DNA from: an uncultured bacterium
Lineage (GTDB): Bacteria; Bacillota; Clostridia; Lachnospirales; Lachnospiraceae
Reading direction: 5' to 3'
Length of the DNA: 64,000 nucleotides
NCBI GenBank assembly: GCA_947381965.1
Contig: CANCXX010000017.1
Coordinates: forward strand, 1-64,000
A program made the translations under genes and the position numbers. Numbering within the stretch: the stretch's first letter is position 1; each line of letters begins with the position of its first letter. The notes beneath the pieces are model-generated. The model was given only the letters and a program-made list of their open reading frames with translations. It searched no databases and was not told the DNA's origin. This document shows positions 61,955-64,000 of the stretch, one piece after another.

Positions 61955-63223
61955 ATGGATAAAGGTAATGATAAGATAAAGATATCTATTATTATTCCTG
62001 TATATAATGTAGAAAATTACCTTGACCAGTGTCTAAGCAGTATATGCAGTCAGTATAAAGAAGGTGTACAGATTATTTGTATTGATGATTGTTCAATGGA
62101 TAAATCATCAGATATATTATTGAAATGGAAAAACAAGTGTTCAGGAATTGAAATACACCGTAATAGTAAAAACAGTGGACTTGCATATACGAGAAATATT
62201 GGAATATCCCACGCACAAGGGGAATATTTAATGTTTGTTGATTCTGATGATTATGTTGCTGAAAATGCAATAGAACTTTTGTATAGAAAGGCAAAGGAGA
62301 GCAATTCTGACATTCTGGTTTTTAGTGTAAAAATGTTTGCAGATAAAAATTATGATGAAAGTTTTAAGGCGGATTTAAGAATTAGAAAATCAGAATATGA
62401 TTGCCAAAAGGGAATTTATGTAATGTCGGAAATGATTCGGACAGGGAGGATGTTTGGCGCTGTTTGGACCGCATTATACCGCCTGGAATATATTAAAGAT
62501 AATCATATTAAATTTATTCCAGGAATAATACATGAAGATATTCCATTTTTTTTTAAATCTATGTTAGAGGCAGACCGAGTCCGTGGAATAGTTGATACAG
62601 GCTATTATTATCGTCAGCGAAAATCCTCTATTTTACATAAAGTCAATAATAATAAACTTTTGGAGGGTCTTTTTGCCGGATATACAGATATGATAAACAA
62701 CTGGTTTCTTTTTAATCAAACAAGAAATATAGATTCGGCTATTGTTGAAAATGTAAATGAATATTTGGATAAAATGCTGATGCTTATAAAACGCAGATTT
62801 TTATATTCACATCTTTTGGGGGAAGAAATAAATCCGGTGGTCAGTAATTTTGTTTATAATGTATTGAAAGGAAAAGGGGAAAAAGATAGTTTCCCGGCAA
62901 CAATCTTTAATAATATGAAGATAGCAGTTTATGGAGCCGGAAAACATGCGAGAGAGGCAATTATCTTCTTAAAAAAAGATGGCGCATTAATAGAAAAAAT
63001 ATATGTAACTGATAAAACAGACAATCCGGATAGCATTATGGACATAGAAGTATGCGAGTTTTCTAAAGACAATATAACAGAGGATTTATTAATTGTAATT
63101 GCAGTTAAAAATTTTAATGATATTGTCAAACTATTGAAAGCGAATGGAATAAATTATTATGTAGAGTACAGAAAAAGTGTAATCAATTACCGTGAATTTA
63201 TATATCACTGTGAAGATAATTAA
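61955..63223 (+). CDS. GT2 glycosyltransferase with C-terminal Rossmann-like module (5 of 5)
   Basis: This 422-aa protein has 'SIIIPVYNVENYLDQCLSSI', 'IICIDDCSMDKS', 'SGLAYTRNIGISHAQGEYLM' and 'FVDSDDYVAEN'. The module begins near residue 320 with 'MKIAVYGAGKHAREAIIFLK', 'KIYVTDKTDNPD' and 'LLIVIAVKNFNDIVK'. A 100-nt AT-rich gap without features precedes it. It is followed closely by the NeuA-like gene. Confidence 0.88.
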   Translation: MDKGNDKIKISIIIPVYNVENYLDQCLSSICSQYKEGVQIICIDDCSMDKSSDILLKWKNKCSGIEIHRNSKNSGLAYTRNIGISHAQGEYLMFVDSDDYVAENAIELLYRKAKESNSDILVFSVKMFADKNYDESFKADLRIRKSEYDCQKGIYVMSEMIRTGRMFGAVWTALYRLEYIKDNHIKFIPGIIHEDIPFFFKSMLEADRVRGIVDTGYYYRQRKSSILHKVNNNKLLEGLFAGYTDMINNWFLFNQTRNIDSAIVENVNEYLDKMLMLIKRRFLYSHLLGEEINPVVSNFVYNVLKGKGEKDSFPATIFNNMKIAVYGAGKHAREAIIFLKKDGALIEKIYVTDKTDNPDSIMDIEVCEFSKDNITEDLLIVIAVKNFNDIVKLLKANGINYYVEYRKSVINYREFIYHCEDN

Positions 63224-63257
63224 AGGACGGTTCAGAAGAACGTTATAAGGAGTTAAT

Positions 63258-63923
63258 ATGAAGATAGTTGCCGTAGTGCCAATGAAACTGAACAACAAAA
63301 GACTGCCAAATAAGAATATTAAAAAGTTTACAAAGGGAAACCCTTTGTGCTGGTATATTCTTTCCACGCTATTAAAGGTAAAGTATATTGATGAAGTATA
63401 TGTTTATTGCAGTAATGAGATGATTTGCCAGTATATTCCAAATGAAGTGAAGTATTTGAAAAGAAGCGAAAACTTAGATCTGGATGAGACATCTATGAAT
63501 GAAGTATTGGAAGCGTTTGCAAATGAGATATATGCGGATGTATATGTTATGACCCATACAACTGCACCATTTGTAAAGGCGGGATCTATACAAAAAGGAA
63601 TAGAAGCCGTTTTGTATAATGGCTATGATTCTGCGTTTGCAGCAAAGAAATTGCAGGATTTTATGTGGAAAGACGGAGTACCTTTAAATTATGACTTAAA
63701 TAATATTCCACGTACACAGGATCTTCCTGTGCTATATCAGGAAACAAGTGGGTTCTATATATATGGCATTGATACTATCAGGGAACAAAAAAGGAGGATA
63801 GGAAATAATCCATATATTGTTGAAGTGGGAGAAATAGAGAGCTGTGATATAGATGAGGGCGAAGATTTTATTATAGCAGATGCTGTCTATAATTTTTTAT
63901 TCAGAGAGGGAAGTGTAGAATGA
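63258..63923 (+). CDS. Acylneuraminate cytidylyltransferase (NeuA/KdsB-like) family protein
   Basis: This 221-aa protein is shaped like CMP-sialic acid synthetases: 'VAVVPMKLNNKRLPNKNIKK' with the CTP-binding Lys/Arg set, 'VYVMTHTTAPFVKAGSIQKG' in place of the usual LxQPTSP, 'DSAFAAKKLQDFMW' and the terminal acidic pair in 'CDIDEGEDFIIADA'. The family activates 2-keto-3-deoxy sugar acids with CMP. No NeuB-type synthase is seen in the window; the HMGL-like aldolase at 56327 could supply the keto-acid instead. AAGGAG precedes the start. It overlaps the next gene by ATGA. Confidence 0.9.
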   Translation: MKIVAVVPMKLNNKRLPNKNIKKFTKGNPLCWYILSTLLKVKYIDEVYVYCSNEMICQYIPNEVKYLKRSENLDLDETSMNEVLEAFANEIYADVYVMTHTTAPFVKAGSIQKGIEAVLYNGYDSAFAAKKLQDFMWKDGVPLNYDLNNIPRTQDLPVLYQETSGFYIYGIDTIREQKRRIGNNPYIVEVGEIESCDIDEGEDFIIADAVYNFLFREGSVE

Positions 63924-64000
63924 GCAGGGAAAAGATAGTGGTATATGGAACAGGTATAGATGGAGAAAGGTTTTATTATAAATACAGGGAAACTTATGAA
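63920..64000 (+). CDS. Start of another protein with the Rossmann-like module (partial)
   Basis: The frame begins at an ATG overlapping the NeuA-like stop and is cut by the window end after 27 codons. It encodes 'KIVVYGTGIDGERFYYKY', the start of the recurring YGxG module. The full protein cannot be judged. Confidence 0.7.
   Translation, partial: MSREKIVVYGTGIDGERFYYKYRETYE

Overview
The window looks like a chromosomal segment from a motile, anaerobic Lachnospiraceae-type member of the Clostridia (Bacillota). The basis is the gene families present: a FlgM-FlgN-FlgK-FlgL-FliW-CsrA / FlaG-FliD-FliS late flagellar block, a T-box-controlled aminoacyl-tRNA synthetase, a group C-like [FeFe]-hydrogenase sensor, and the style of the Shine-Dalgarno and sigma-28 sites. 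No rRNA, tRNA or CRISPR array was seen. I do not name a species.

Region 1 (1-9.1 kb) is a decayed defence-type island. It holds a frameshifted AlbA_2/HTH regulator fragment, a very large uncharacterised protein (1,186 aa) with a nuclease-like motif near its C-terminus, an N-terminally truncated YhcG/DUF1016 nuclease, and an intact type I restriction subunit HsdR. No hsdM or hsdS lies in the window. A degenerate second copy of the regulator's HTH-coding end lies beyond the large gene.

Region 2 (8.5-24 kb) is mixed accessory and housekeeping DNA. It is sprinkled with two 215-bp MITE-like elements that have 10-11 bp target duplications, and with a second palindromic repeat family. Genes are a CPT-like P-loop kinase, a nucleotidyltransferase, a YbaK-type deacylase, a methyltransferase, a MerR/GyrI-like regulator with a 19-bp-spacer promoter, T-box-proS, a GH3 glycosidase, a VTC / DUF4956 / CotH trio, and a cytoplasmic [FeFe]-hydrogenase-like sensor fused to a chemotaxis signalling domain.

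Region 3 (24-41 kb) is the late flagellar block. Sigma-28 (FliA) type promoters with exact 8-11-8 geometry precede flgM, flaG and the flagellin gene. The first operon is flgM-flgN-flgK1-flgK2-flgL1-flgL2-fliW-csrA, with both hook-filament junction genes duplicated. The second is flaG-fliD-fliS and a FliT-like gene. Flagellin is monocistronic with CsrA-like GGA sites in its leader. Three glycosyltransferase genes on the minus strand flank flagellin.

Region 4 (41.5-64 kb) is a visibly AT-richer, co-directional glycan or flagellin-modification cluster that continues past the window. It contains unusual fusions: metallophosphoesterase-GDPD, cytidylyltransferase-MocA oxidoreductase, a CDP-glycerol-transferase-like protein with a propeller-like tail, and an aldolase with a DUF115-like tail. 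It also holds LicD, a second cytidylyltransferase, a PdxA-like dehydrogenase, a radical SAM protein, an aminotransferase, a methyltransferase, five GT2 glycosyltransferases, a DUF115/Maf-like protein and a NeuA-like cytidylyltransferase. At least nine of these proteins carry the same Rossmann-like 'YGAG' module. A fourth sigma-28-like promoter lies in front of the main run of genes at 44.06 kb. My main hypothesis is a FliA-coregulated pathway that builds CDP- and CMP-activated small molecules and attaches them to flagellin or a surface glycan. It resembles, but is larger than, the phosphodiester-linked type A flagellin modification of Clostridioides difficile.
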